Position numbers and translations under genes: made by a program. The notes below the pieces were generated by a model, which was given only the letters and a program-made list of their open reading frames with translations, did not search any database and was not told the origin of the DNA. DNA of 11,614 bases from Myxococcota bacterium (lineage in GTDB: Bacteria; Myxococcota_A; Polyangia; HGW-17; JAJRWW01), in assembly GCA_024276595.1 (NCBI GenBank), contig JAJRWW010000593.1:1-11614 (forward strand), read 5' to 3'. Of the stretch, positions 1 to 7,696 are shown one piece after another (within the stretch, counting starts at the first letter, position 1; every line of letters begins with the position of its first letter).

Positions 1-177
1 CCCAGTGCTTCCAGGGGCTGCCACCACCGTGTCGGCGTAGGCCACGTCCTTGCTCTCACAGGCCGAACGGCAGATGTCCGGGTCCGATGCGACGTCGCTG
101 CACAGCTCGGCACAGGTGGGTGGTGCGGGAGCGCCACACGCAGAGAGGCTCCCAGCCAGCAGCAGCCCGAGCAGCAT
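1..177 (-). CDS. Cys-rich lipoprotein, N-terminal part (cut by the window edge)
   Basis: The frame is open from an ATG at 177 to the window edge (59 codons seen). It encodes a short signal peptide, MLLGLLLAGSLSAC, with lipobox LSAC at residues 11-14, so the product should be lipidated on Cys14 and exported. A Pro/Ala linker follows, then four cysteines spaced C-x3-C-x9-C-x3-C (residues 22, 26, 36, 40), which could form a disulfide hairpin or bind metal. The gene lies downstream of the BtuC-like permease, so it may be a surface partner of the transporter. The start is uncertain. The frame also has an ATG at 261 and a GTG at 279, and a good AAAGGAG (294-300) sits right after the permease stop, 14 nt before that GTG. 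The ATG at 177 gives a normal signal length but has no positive residue before the hydrophobic core and no clear ribosome site. I do not recognise the family; the rest lies outside the window. Confidence 0.5.
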   Translation of the reverse strand, partial: MLLGLLLAGSLSACGAPAPPTCAELCSDVASDPDICRSACESKDVAYADTVVAAPGSTG

Positions 178-293
178 GGCGGCTCGCGGTGGCGGGGCGA
201 AGGTGGGTTCCAGCGATCTCTTTCGGGGGGCGGGGCCTGGCTCTCGTGGTGTCGGGCACATGGCTAGGCAGCATAGCACAGATGGGCGCGAGG

Positions 294-300
294 CTCCTTT
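294..300 (-). promoter_or_regulatory. Ribosome binding site AAAGGAG after the permease stop
   Basis: On the minus strand the permease stop TGA (301-303) is followed at once by AAAGGAG. No ATG in the lipoprotein frame lies at normal distance; the nearest in-frame start is a GTG at 279, 14 bases away. This is why the true start of the lipoprotein gene is left open. Confidence 0.4.
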
Positions 301-1293
301 TCAGTCCACTCCTCGTCGAATGAGCAGCCACAGGAAGAAGGGGCCGCCCAGCAGGGAGGTCACCACGCCCACTGGAACCTCGGATGGGGGAACCACCGTG
401 CGCGCCAGGCGGTCGCAGAGCACCAGGAACACGCCTCCGGCCAGGAGGCTGGCAGGGGTGAGGGTTCGATGGTCCGATCCGATGAGCAGTCGGGCAATGT
501 GGGGCATCATCATCCCCACGAAGCCGATGGGCCCGCAGACAGCCACGATGCCAGCCACGGTGAAGGAGGTGGCAAAAAACAGGGTGATCTTCACCCGGCC
601 CACGGCGACCCCACGGCTGGCGGCGATGTCGTCGCCCACCAGCAGCAGGTTCAGCTCGTGGCGATAGTAGAAGAGCACGGCAGCGCCAGAGGTCACGAAG
701 GGCAGCACATTGAACACGTCGGCATAGCCGAAGACGTGCATCCCTCCCATGAGCCAGTGCATTATCCGGATGGAGTGACCCACCCGGCTGATGTACTGCA
801 CGAAGAGCAGCAGGCTGGAGCAGCAGAAGCTGATTGCGACCCCGGCCAGCAGCATCCCCGCGGCGGAGAGCTTGCGTCTCCCTGTGGACAGGGAGTACAC
901 GAGACCGATCGCAGCGAAGGCGCCCAGGAATGCGGCCACTGAGACCCCGGGGATGCCAGGGAGGTCCAGCCGGAGCCCGCTGCGCACGTACAGGGCCGCG
1001 CCCAGGGACGCCCCGCTCGCGACTCCCAGGGTGAAGGGCGTGGCCAGGGGGTTACGGAACATGGCCTGGAAGGCCATACCAGAGACCGAGAGGCCGGCCC
1101 CCGCCAGGAAGGCAACCATGACCTGCGGGACTCGCATCTGCCAAAAGACCATGGCCTCGCTGGCGCTGGCCTTGCCCAAGATCACCGAGAAGGGGACATG
1201 GTATCCGCCAAAGAAAGGCGCGAGCGAGAGCACGGCCACGGAGAGGGCTCCCAGGCCCAGTAGCACCTTCACAGGGTGTCGGGGTGGGGTCAT
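301..1293 (-). CDS. btuC: BtuC/FecCD-family ABC transporter permease
   Basis: This is the inner-membrane permease of a type II ABC importer for vitamin B12, siderophores or heme. The 330 residues are the usual length for the family, and the protein is hydrophobic throughout, with about nine to ten membrane segments. Family signatures are visible: FRNPLATPFTLGVASGAS at residues 79-96, the coupling-helix segment GDDIAASRGV at 220-229, GPIGFVGMMMPHIARLL at 254-270, and PVGVVTSLLGGPFFLWLL at 307-324. Its ATG overlaps the stop of the ATPase gene by four bases (TCAT at 1290-1293), so the two are probably translationally coupled. The BtuF-like protein two genes upstream points to corrinoid as the ligand, but the permease alone cannot separate B12 from iron chelates. 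The family call is secure; the substrate is inferred. Confidence 0.92.
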   Translation of the reverse strand: MTPPRHPVKVLLGLGALSVAVLSLAPFFGGYHVPFSVILGKASASEAMVFWQMRVPQVMVAFLAGAGLSVSGMAFQAMFRNPLATPFTLGVASGASLGAALYVRSGLRLDLPGIPGVSVAAFLGAFAAIGLVYSLSTGRRKLSAAGMLLAGVAISFCCSSLLLFVQYISRVGHSIRIMHWLMGGMHVFGYADVFNVLPFVTSGAAVLFYYRHELNLLLVGDDIAASRGVAVGRVKITLFFATSFTVAGIVAVCGPIGFVGMMMPHIARLLIGSDHRTLTPASLLAGGVFLVLCDRLARTVVPPSEVPVGVVTSLLGGPFFLWLLIRRGVD

Positions 1294-2090
1294 GGGGGAG
1301 GCTCTTTCACGATGGAGCCGGGGACCAGCAGAGGCGTGCCCCCGTCCCGCTGGAGCAGCTCGAAGGTGACACCGAAGATCTCGGAGACCACGGCAGGGTC
1401 CAGGAGGCCGGACACGGGGCCGGCGAAGATCCTTTGGCCCCGGTCCAGGGCCAGCGTATCGGTGGCCACTGCCAGGGCCTCGTTGAGGTCGTGTGTTACC
1501 AGCACGGTGGTGGCGCCCGTCTCGGTACGAATGTTGGCCAGGATCTCGTGAATCCGAACCCGGTGCCGGTAGTCCAGGAAGGCGGTGGGCTCGTCCAGAA
1601 GCAGGATCTCGGCCTGCTGTGCCAGGGCGGCGGCGATGAGGACCTCTTGGCGCTCCCCGCCGCTGAGGACCTCCATGGGGCAGTCTGCCAGCTCCTCCAC
1701 CTCAGCCAGGGCGAGGGCGCTGTCCACGGCGCGCCTGTCCTCGGCCGTGGAGCCGCCAAAGGCGTCGCGGTGGGGGTAGCGGGACATGGTGACGAACTCG
1801 CGCACGGCAAAGGGGAAGCGGCGCCCCTCGAGCTGGGGTACGTAGGCCATGCGGCGGGCGAGCTGTCTCTGCCGGAGGTCGCGGAGGCCCCTGCCGTCCA
1901 CGAGGATCTCGCCGGTCCAGGAGGAGTGGATGCGCAGCAGGCACCGCAAGAGGGTGGTCTTGCCCGCGCCGTTGGGGCCCAAGATGGCGAGGCTGGCGCC
2001 CCGCTCCACCTGGAAGGAGAGCTGATCAAGGAGGAGCGAGGCGCCCACCGCCAGGGAGAGGGAACGCACCTCGATGGCTGGCGGGGTCAT
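1290..2090 (-). CDS. btuD: BtuD/FecE-family ABC transporter ATP-binding protein
   Basis: This is the cytoplasmic ATPase that powers the importer by binding and hydrolysing ATP as a dimer under the permease. All nucleotide-binding motifs are present in order: Walker A GPNGAGKTT (residues 38-46), Q-loop glutamine in YVPQ (86), signature LSGGERQ (142-148), Walker B ILLLDEP (162-168) and the switch histidine in VTHD (200). The 266-residue length suits the FecE/BtuD/HmuV group, which has a C-terminal tail after the core. The gene overlaps both neighbours by four bases: its ATG overlaps the stop of the binding-protein gene (2087-2090) and its stop overlaps the permease start. There is no strong Shine-Dalgarno sequence before the ATG, which fits translation by coupling. 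The name btuD rests on context rather than on the ATPase itself. Confidence 0.93.
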   Translation of the reverse strand: MTPPAIEVRSLSLAVGASLLLDQLSFQVERGASLAILGPNGAGKTTLLRCLLRIHSSWTGEILVDGRGLRDLRQRQLARRMAYVPQLEGRRFPFAVREFVTMSRYPHRDAFGGSTAEDRRAVDSALALAEVEELADCPMEVLSGGERQEVLIAAALAQQAEILLLDEPTAFLDYRHRVRIHEILANIRTETGATTVLVTHDLNEALAVATDTLALDRGQRIFAGPVSGLLDPAVVSEIFGVTFELLQRDGGTPLLVPGSIVKEPPP

Positions 2091-3103
2091 GGGTTGAGCC
2101 CCGGCACCGGTGGGTGCAGCAGGGCGGCCAGGTGCTCCACCAGGTCGACGAAGCGGGGCCCTGGCACCTCGCCGTAAGAGCCCGGGAGGATGTGCACCGC
2201 GTCTGTCCGCACGGCCCGGAGGCTGGGCATGGTGCGCCAGGAGGCCATGAGCTGTTCATGGGAGGCGCCCTTGCGCCCCAGCTCGGGCGCCAGCTCAAGA
2301 ATGATGTCCGGGTCCAGGGAGGTTATGCCCTCGGCGGAGAGCTTGGGGTAGGCGGGCACATCCCTGGGGAATGCGTTGCGCCCGCCAGCCCTCTGGAGCA
2401 CGTCGTCGTAGAGCCCCTTGCGGCCGGCCACGTACACCTCGCGGATTGGACCGGTGAGCGTGGCCCGGCCAAAGACTATGAGCACCCTCGGGCGCGGCAG
2501 GCCGCGCACCCTCGCGGCCACCCGGGCCAGGCGCTGGCGTGCCACGGCAGCCAGGCTGGCACCCTTACGGGGCCTGCCGCAGGCCGCGGCGAGCCGATCC
2601 ATGCTCGAGACGATACCCGCCAGGGACTCGTGGTCCACGGTGAGGAGGGGCATCCCCATTCGCCTCAGGTAGGCACGCACGCGCTTGTGGACCGGCCCAT
2701 CCAGGGCCACCACCAGGTCTGGCTTCCGCTCGGCGATGCGCTCGAAGCTGGGGTCCATGTAGCCGCCAACTCGAGGTATGCGCCGGGCGGCAGGAGGGAA
2801 GTCGCAGTAGCGGGTGGCACCCACCAGGCGATCTCCGCATCCCACGGCAAAGAGGGTCTCGGTGACGGAGGGGGCGAGGGAGACGATGCGCCGGGCGTCC
2901 TTCGTCCTGGCGCCGGTGCTCGCGCCCTGCTCCGCCCGTGAGGCTGTCAGCCACTGCCGAGCCAGCCCGCTCCCCACGAATGAGATCACCACCACCGCCA
3001 GCAGGGACGCCCGCGCGAGCTGGCGTCGGGTGCTGTGTGGTTCGCTGGCCGGGGCCACGGATGGCTCCCCGCTCCTGCCGCTGTTGTTGGCTCTCCTGCT
3101 CAC
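2087..3103 (-). CDS. btuF: BtuF-like periplasmic corrinoid/metal-chelate binding protein, membrane-anchored
   Basis: This is the substrate-binding component of the BtuCDF-type importer. The mature part opens with a stretch typical of BtuF-like proteins, RIVSLAPSVTETLFAVG (residues 72-88), followed by DRLVGATRYCDFPP, PRVGGYMDPSFERI and KPDLVVAL. It continues with the helix-backbone and second-lobe features of the class III binding fold to about residue 335. The N-terminus is unusual: about 30 polar residues, then a single hydrophobic segment (about 31-49) with no lipobox Cys. The protein may therefore stay tethered to the inner membrane or be cut after the GSGLA region. The start codon is GTG (3101-3103), with only a distant GAGAGG before it, so the true start may be further in. 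The gap to the acyl-CoA ligase gene upstream is 39 bp. Cobalamin is the best guess for the ligand, but other chelates remain possible. Confidence 0.85.
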   Translation of the reverse strand: MSRRANNSGRSGEPSVAPASEPHSTRRQLARASLLAVVVISFVGSGLARQWLTASRAEQGASTGARTKDARRIVSLAPSVTETLFAVGCGDRLVGATRYCDFPPAARRIPRVGGYMDPSFERIAERKPDLVVALDGPVHKRVRAYLRRMGMPLLTVDHESLAGIVSSMDRLAAACGRPRKGASLAAVARQRLARVAARVRGLPRPRVLIVFGRATLTGPIREVYVAGRKGLYDDVLQRAGGRNAFPRDVPAYPKLSAEGITSLDPDIILELAPELGRKGASHEQLMASWRTMPSLRAVRTDAVHILPGSYGEVPGPRFVDLVEHLAALLHPPVPGLNP

Positions 3104-3142
3104 TGGATGATCTCGAGTCCTCTCGCACCGGTGGCAGGTGAG

Positions 3143-4711
3143 CTATCGGTCCGCCGCCGAGTAGCGGTCGCGCAAGATGCGGTGGAGGATCTTGCCCGTT
3201 GTCGTGCGCGGCATCTCTTGCGCCTGGATGAAGGTGACGGACTTGGGGCGCTTGTACCCGGCTAGGCGAGCGGCGCAGTGCTCCTTGATGTCCTGCTCGG
3301 TGGTGGCCCGGGCCTCGGGTGTGTCGTGCAGGACTATCACCGCCCGGATTGCCTCTCCCCACTTGGGGTCTGGCAGCCCGATGACCGCGACGTCGAAGAC
3401 CGCCGGGTGGGTGGAGATGACGCCCTCCACCTCGGAGGGGAACACGTTCTCCCCACCTGTGATTATCATGTTGTTCTTTCTGTCCACCAGGTAGTAGTAG
3501 CCATCCGGGTCCCTGTAGGCCATGTCACCGGCGGAGAACCACTCTCCAGCATGGGCCTGAGCGGTCCTCTCGGGCGCCTTGAGGTACCCGTCGAAGAGCA
3601 TGGGCCCGCGGCTGTAGAGCTCGCCTATCTCCCCGTCCGGCACGGGCTCCTTTTGCTCGTTCAGGATCTTGACGAAGTCCGTGCCGAGGCTCTCCTTGCC
3701 GATGGAGCCGGGCTTTGTGAGCTGCTCGTGGGGCATGAGGGTGGTGACGATGCCGGCCTCCGTGGAGCCGTAGCCCTCGTACAGCTCCACCCCTGAGAAC
3801 CACTCCATTATGGCTCTCTTCTGCTCCACCCGCGCCGGCGCCGAGGAGCACAGGAGCTTCTTGACGGAGGAGACGTCGTGGCGAGCCCGCTCCTCCGGAT
3901 CCAGGGCCAGGAGCATGGCATAGTGGGTGGGGATGAGGGAGATGAAGTTTATCTTGGCCCGCTCGATGATGGCTAGCTGCTCGGCAGGATCGAAGCGCCG
4001 CGCTGGGTGCACGTAGGTCGTGCCCCCGATGTAGGTGAAGGTGAAGGTAAAGAACGTGGTGTTCACGTGGCACAGGGGCATGATGTTGAGCACCCTGTCC
4101 CCCTGGCGGAAGCCGAAGTCCACCGCGTTGATCAGGTAGAAGGCCACGTAGGACTCGTGGGAGCGAAGCACCCCCTTGGGCTTGCCCGTGGTGCCCGAGG
4201 TGTACAGCAGTATCCAGGTGTCCGAGGGGAGCACCTGAGCGTCGGGCTCCTGCTCCGAGCCCCCCAAGAGCAGGTCCTCGTACGGGAGGTAGCCATCCAC
4301 CGGCTCACCCACCACCACGAAACGGCCGGCAGGGATGGTGTCCAGCTCCGCGCGGATTGAGTCCACCGTGGGGCACAGCTCGTCGTGGACGATGAACGCT
4401 CTGGCCTCGGCGTGGTTGGCGATGTAGCGCACCTCCGGAGCCACGAGCCGGAAGTTGATGGGATTGACTACGAGGCCGATCTTGGCCGCGGCCAGGTATA
4501 CCTCCACGAACTCGATGCAGTTCTCCAGAAGGCAGCAGACACGATCCCCCTTGACGAGGCCCATCTCAATGAACGCGGAGGCCAGGCGGTTCACCCGGGC
4601 GTTGGTCTCGGGAAAGGTGTAGCTCCGCCTGGCGTCCATCAGGCAGACGGTGTCGGGGTACTTGGCCGCGTTGAGGCAGAGCATCTGCCCGAGGTTCATC
4701 CAATGTGCCAT
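3143..4711 (-). CDS. AMP-forming acyl-CoA ligase (class I adenylate-forming family)
   Basis: This enzyme activates a carboxylic acid with ATP to an acyl-adenylate and then to the CoA thioester, releasing AMP and pyrophosphate; it is cytoplasmic. Motifs are complete: the P-loop YTSGTTGKPKG (residues 170-180), YGSTEAG (314-320), the adenylation/thiolation hinge YYLVDRKNNMI around Asp410, GGENVFPSEVE (419-429) and the catalytic lysine in PRTTTGK (Lys507). The 522-residue length matches the medium- and long-chain, aromatic and crotonobetaine-type ligases. The acyl substrate cannot be read from sequence. A strong GGAGG (4716-4720) lies four bases before the ATG, and the gene follows the ADP-forming synthetase by 18 bp. 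With the reductase-type genes upstream, it may supply the CoA ester they act on. The family is certain; the substrate is unknown. Confidence 0.94.
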   Translation of the reverse strand: MAHWMNLGQMLCLNAAKYPDTVCLMDARRSYTFPETNARVNRLASAFIEMGLVKGDRVCCLLENCIEFVEVYLAAAKIGLVVNPINFRLVAPEVRYIANHAEARAFIVHDELCPTVDSIRAELDTIPAGRFVVVGEPVDGYLPYEDLLLGGSEQEPDAQVLPSDTWILLYTSGTTGKPKGVLRSHESYVAFYLINAVDFGFRQGDRVLNIMPLCHVNTTFFTFTFTYIGGTTYVHPARRFDPAEQLAIIERAKINFISLIPTHYAMLLALDPEERARHDVSSVKKLLCSSAPARVEQKRAIMEWFSGVELYEGYGSTEAGIVTTLMPHEQLTKPGSIGKESLGTDFVKILNEQKEPVPDGEIGELYSRGPMLFDGYLKAPERTAQAHAGEWFSAGDMAYRDPDGYYYLVDRKNNMIITGGENVFPSEVEGVISTHPAVFDVAVIGLPDPKWGEAIRAVIVLHDTPEARATTEQDIKEHCAARLAGYKRPKSVTFIQAQEMPRTTTGKILHRILRDRYSAADR

Positions 4712-4715
4712 CTGT

Positions 4716-4720
4716 CCTCC
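4716..4720 (-). promoter_or_regulatory. Strong ribosome binding site before the AMP-forming ligase
   Basis: On the minus strand GAGGGAGGACAG runs directly into the ATG at 4711, with GGAGG at 4716-4720 and four bases of spacing. It is among the best Shine-Dalgarno sequences in the operon and confirms the start, suggesting independent initiation rather than coupling. Confidence 0.65.
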
Positions 4721-4729
4721 CTCGCGTGT

Positions 4730-6874
4730 CTAGGGGCGCGCCGAGCCGTCCCCTGCTGCCTTCCCCCGGGGCGGCCCGAGCTTGACTCGCGCGTCCACCA
4801 CTGCCGGCCGGGTCCCCTCGGGGAAGAGCATGACCGGGTTGAGGTCCAGCTCCCAGATCCTGGGGTGGTCGGCCAGCAGGCGAGAGACCCGAAGCAGGAG
4901 ATCCACCAGCGCGGTACGGTCCACCGGGGGTGCACCCCGGTAGCCGGAGAGCAGTGGTGCAGCGGTTATCCCGTCAATGAGCGTCTCCGCCTCCGGGGAG
5001 CTCAGGGGAGCCAGGCCGAAGAGCACGTCCTTGAACAGCTCCACGTGCACTCCCCCGAGGCCGAACATCACCATGGAGCCCAGGTCCGGGGCCGCCACTC
5101 CGCCGAGGATCACCTCGACCCCCCGGGCATGGTACTTCTGCACCAGGAAGCTCAGCTCGTGGCTCTCGCCGAGGCTCGCCAGGAGCCGGTCATGTGCCGC
5201 CCGGAGCTGAGCCTCGCCAGTGATGTTCAGGGCCACCGCGTTGGCCTCGGTCTTGTGAATGAGCGTGGGAGCCTCCGCCTTGAGGACCACCGGGTAGCCC
5301 ACCCGGGCTGCAGCCTCCTTGATCTCGTCCCAGCTCTCTCCGCGGCCCTCCAGGGCGGCAGGGATCTCGTAGGCGGCGAGCAGATCGGAGACGTCCTCGG
5401 GGGGGATGAAGCCCTCGGGACCGGGTGTCGCCCGGTCCAGGATGTCTGCCGCCCTCCTGGTGTCCACGCGCAGGTCGGGAGGCGCTGCCTCCGGGCGCTC
5501 CCTGAGCCGTCGGAAGCGGTCCATGTGGTACAGCACCCGCGCCGCCGAGGCGGGGAAGTAGTACACGGGCACCCCTGCTCCGCGGACCCGGTCCACCGCC
5601 TCGCGCCACTCGGGCTTGCCCTCGGGGTTGGTCATGGCGACGGCGATGAGGGTCTTGTCCGTGCGCTTTGCCTGCTCCACTATCGCGTCGGCGATGGAGA
5701 GGGTGTCGACGAAGAAGGGCGTCATGAAGCACACCACCGCGGCGTCCATGTTGGGGTCGTCCAGCAGGGTTCGCAGGGAGACCGAGAACTCCGGGCCAGA
5801 GGCGGTGGCCATCATGTCTATGGGGTTGGCGATGGAGGCTATGGCCTGGAGCTCCTTCCTCAGGGCCCCCTTGGACTCCTCGGCCAGGTCCGGCACCGCC
5901 AGGCCAGCGCCAACCGCCTCGTCCGTGACGATGATGGCGGGCGAGCCGGCGTTGGTGACCATCCCGAGCCGGTTGCCCCTTGGGATGGGCTGGGTGGCGA
6001 AGGCCTCTGCCGCCTCGCACAGCTCCGCCAGGCTCCCAAAGCGCAGGATGTTGCACCTGTCGAAGATCACGTCGGTGACAGTGTCGGCGGCCATGAGACC
6101 TCCGGTGTGGGATGAGACCGCGCGCGCCCCCTCCGGGGTGGTGCCGCTCTTGAGGGCCAGGATGGGCTTCTTGGCCGCCACCGGGCGCACCAGCTCGAGG
6201 AACTGGGCCGGGTCGGCAAAGCTCTCCACGTGGAGCACAATGGCGTGGCACTGGTCATCATCCCCGTAGTACTGGAGGATCTCCGGGATCGAGATGTCGC
6301 AGGCGTTGCCGTTGCTGGCGTACATGCGGGTGCCCACCCGGTGCATGCCGAAGTAGTTGTTGATCACCTCCGCCACGCCGCCTCCCTGGCAGACCATGGA
6401 GATGTGACCGGGCCACATGTCGGCGAAGGTGAAGTTGGAGTAGAGCTTCACCGCGGGGTCGGTGTTCATGACCCCCTGGCAGTTCGGGCCAAACAGGCGA
6501 AGGCCGCGCTCCCTAGCCAGGTCCACCAGCTTCCGCTCTGCCCTTGCGCCATCTGGACCCATCTCCTTGAAGCCGGAGGTGTTGACGATGCAGACCTTAA
6601 CACCCTTGTCGGCGCACTGGTGCAGCACCTGGGGCACCAGGCTGTTTTTGACGATGACGTGGGCCAGGTCCACCTCTCCATCCACGTCCAGGATGGAGGG
6701 CGCCGACCTTAGACCGAGGATGGAGGTCCCCTTGGGGTTCACCGGGGTGACTCGCCCCACGAAGCCCTTTTGCAGCAGGTTGCTGACGATGCGGTGGCCA
6801 ATGGTGAGGGGGCGATCCGATGCGCCAATTACGGCTATGGACTTTGGGAAAAAGAGAGGATCCAGGTTGGCCAT
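4730..6874 (-). CDS. ADP-forming acyl-CoA synthetase (fused alpha-beta, acetyl-CoA synthetase family)
   Basis: This enzyme reversibly converts acyl-CoA, ADP and phosphate to acid, CoA and ATP. It can conserve energy from a thioester or, in reverse, activate an acid at the cost of one ATP. The domain order in 714 residues is a CoA-binding Rossmann domain (about 1-130, with SIAVIGASDRP near 12-22), succinyl-CoA-ligase-like domains (about 150-460), then an ATP-grasp domain (about 495-700) ending in ELDLNPVMLFPEG. The phospho-carrier histidine is seen in SSHTGGL (His256). A second conserved segment, IHKTEANAV (539-547), lies in the ATP-grasp part. This is the fused form, whereas some archaea have separate alpha and beta subunits. 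An AGAGGTG-like ribosome site precedes the ATG, 22 bp after the activase gene. The acyl group is unknown. A protein-lysine acetyltransferase (Pat) fusion is unlikely because no GNAT domain follows. Confidence 0.92.
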   Translation of the reverse strand: MANLDPLFFPKSIAVIGASDRPLTIGHRIVSNLLQKGFVGRVTPVNPKGTSILGLRSAPSILDVDGEVDLAHVIVKNSLVPQVLHQCADKGVKVCIVNTSGFKEMGPDGARAERKLVDLARERGLRLFGPNCQGVMNTDPAVKLYSNFTFADMWPGHISMVCQGGGVAEVINNYFGMHRVGTRMYASNGNACDISIPEILQYYGDDDQCHAIVLHVESFADPAQFLELVRPVAAKKPILALKSGTTPEGARAVSSHTGGLMAADTVTDVIFDRCNILRFGSLAELCEAAEAFATQPIPRGNRLGMVTNAGSPAIIVTDEAVGAGLAVPDLAEESKGALRKELQAIASIANPIDMMATASGPEFSVSLRTLLDDPNMDAAVVCFMTPFFVDTLSIADAIVEQAKRTDKTLIAVAMTNPEGKPEWREAVDRVRGAGVPVYYFPASAARVLYHMDRFRRLRERPEAAPPDLRVDTRRAADILDRATPGPEGFIPPEDVSDLLAAYEIPAALEGRGESWDEIKEAAARVGYPVVLKAEAPTLIHKTEANAVALNITGEAQLRAAHDRLLASLGESHELSFLVQKYHARGVEVILGGVAAPDLGSMVMFGLGGVHVELFKDVLFGLAPLSSPEAETLIDGITAAPLLSGYRGAPPVDRTALVDLLLRVSRLLADHPRIWELDLNPVMLFPEGTRPAVVDARVKLGPPRGKAAGDGSARP

Positions 6875-6896
6875 GTGAACACCTCTGGAGGCCGCC

Positions 6897-7691
6897 TCAG
6901 CGGCCTGTCTGTTGGCTCTCGGCGACGTTGTACGCCACCAGGGCTGCCCCCAGGGCGCCGGTGTGCTGGGGGGATGGGGGCACGTCCACCTCCACGCCCA
7001 GGACGCCCTCGAGGGTCTGCTTCATGCGCGGCACGTGGGCCACGACCCCTCCGGTGAGCACCACCGAGCCAGTGATTACCCGGGACTCGAGCACCCGCCT
7101 GGCCACCGAGTCGATGGCGGCCCTGGCCAGGTCATCTGCCCGGACCCCCTCGCGGATCCGCGCGAGGATCTCGGTCTTTGCGAACACCGTGCAGTAGGAG
7201 CCCAGGGTGACGCTCGCGTCCGTGGACCGGTCGGCCATGCGGTTGAGCTCGTCCAGGGGGACCTTCAGCCAGAAGGCGATCTCCTCCAGGAAGGAGCCCG
7301 TCCCGGCGGCACACTTGCGGTTCATGGCGAAGTCGATACGGCGCCCAGTGGCGTCCACCCGGATGACCTTGTTGTCCTGACCACCGATGTCCACCACGGT
7401 CATCGCCCGTGGGAAGTGGTAGTAGGCTCCCCTGGCGTGGCAGTCGATCTCGGTGCGACGGGCCTCGGCGAAGGTCACGTTGCTGCGCCCATAGCCGGTG
7501 GAGACACAGGCGGTGATCTGCTGGGCGTCGGCGCCGGCCTCGGCCAGGGCCTCATCCCTGGCGCGCTCGGCCGCCTCGCCGAAGTTGGCCCCGGAGTGGG
7601 TTAGCCCGCTGCCGAGCACCTCGCGGCCCTCATCCAGGATGACGGCCTTGGTGTAGCCACTGCCCACGTCTATTCCGGCAAAGAGGGTCAT
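6897..7691 (-). CDS. BadF/BadG/HgdC-family ATP-dependent activase (archerase)
   Basis: This is a homodimeric ASKHA-fold ATPase with one [4Fe-4S] cluster between the subunits. It couples ATP hydrolysis to injection of one low-potential electron into a partner 2-hydroxyacyl-CoA dehydratase or benzoyl-CoA reductase type enzyme. Visible motifs are the phosphate-1 loop GIDVGSGYTKAV (residues 6-17), TGYGR (65-69), TEIDCHARGA (80-89), DIGGQDNKVI (101-110), NRKCAAGTG (124-132) and LTGGVV (212-217). The two cluster cysteines of this family correspond to Cys127 and Cys167 (SYCTVFAKTE). At 264 residues it has the normal HgdC length. I chose the ATG at 7691 because the motif-bearing sequence begins just after it; the frame stays open to 8108 only by overlapping the partner gene. 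It starts five bases after that gene's stop. Activity would be destroyed by oxygen. Confidence 0.93.
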   Translation of the reverse strand: MTLFAGIDVGSGYTKAVILDEGREVLGSGLTHSGANFGEAAERARDEALAEAGADAQQITACVSTGYGRSNVTFAEARRTEIDCHARGAYYHFPRAMTVVDIGGQDNKVIRVDATGRRIDFAMNRKCAAGTGSFLEEIAFWLKVPLDELNRMADRSTDASVTLGSYCTVFAKTEILARIREGVRADDLARAAIDSVARRVLESRVITGSVVLTGGVVAHVPRMKQTLEGVLGVEVDVPPSPQHTGALGAALVAYNVAESQQTGR

Positions 7692-7696
7692 GGGGG

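Noticed and set aside
1284..2177. A 297-codon plus-strand open frame.
   Set aside because: It is the antisense shadow of the ABC ATPase, which has all Walker and signature motifs on the other strand.
4385..6115. A 576-codon plus-strand open frame.
   Set aside because: It lies wholly opposite the two CoA-ligase genes, whose motifs are complete. Its translation is a low-complexity His/Gly/Val/Gln-rich mix typical of the antisense of high-GC genes.
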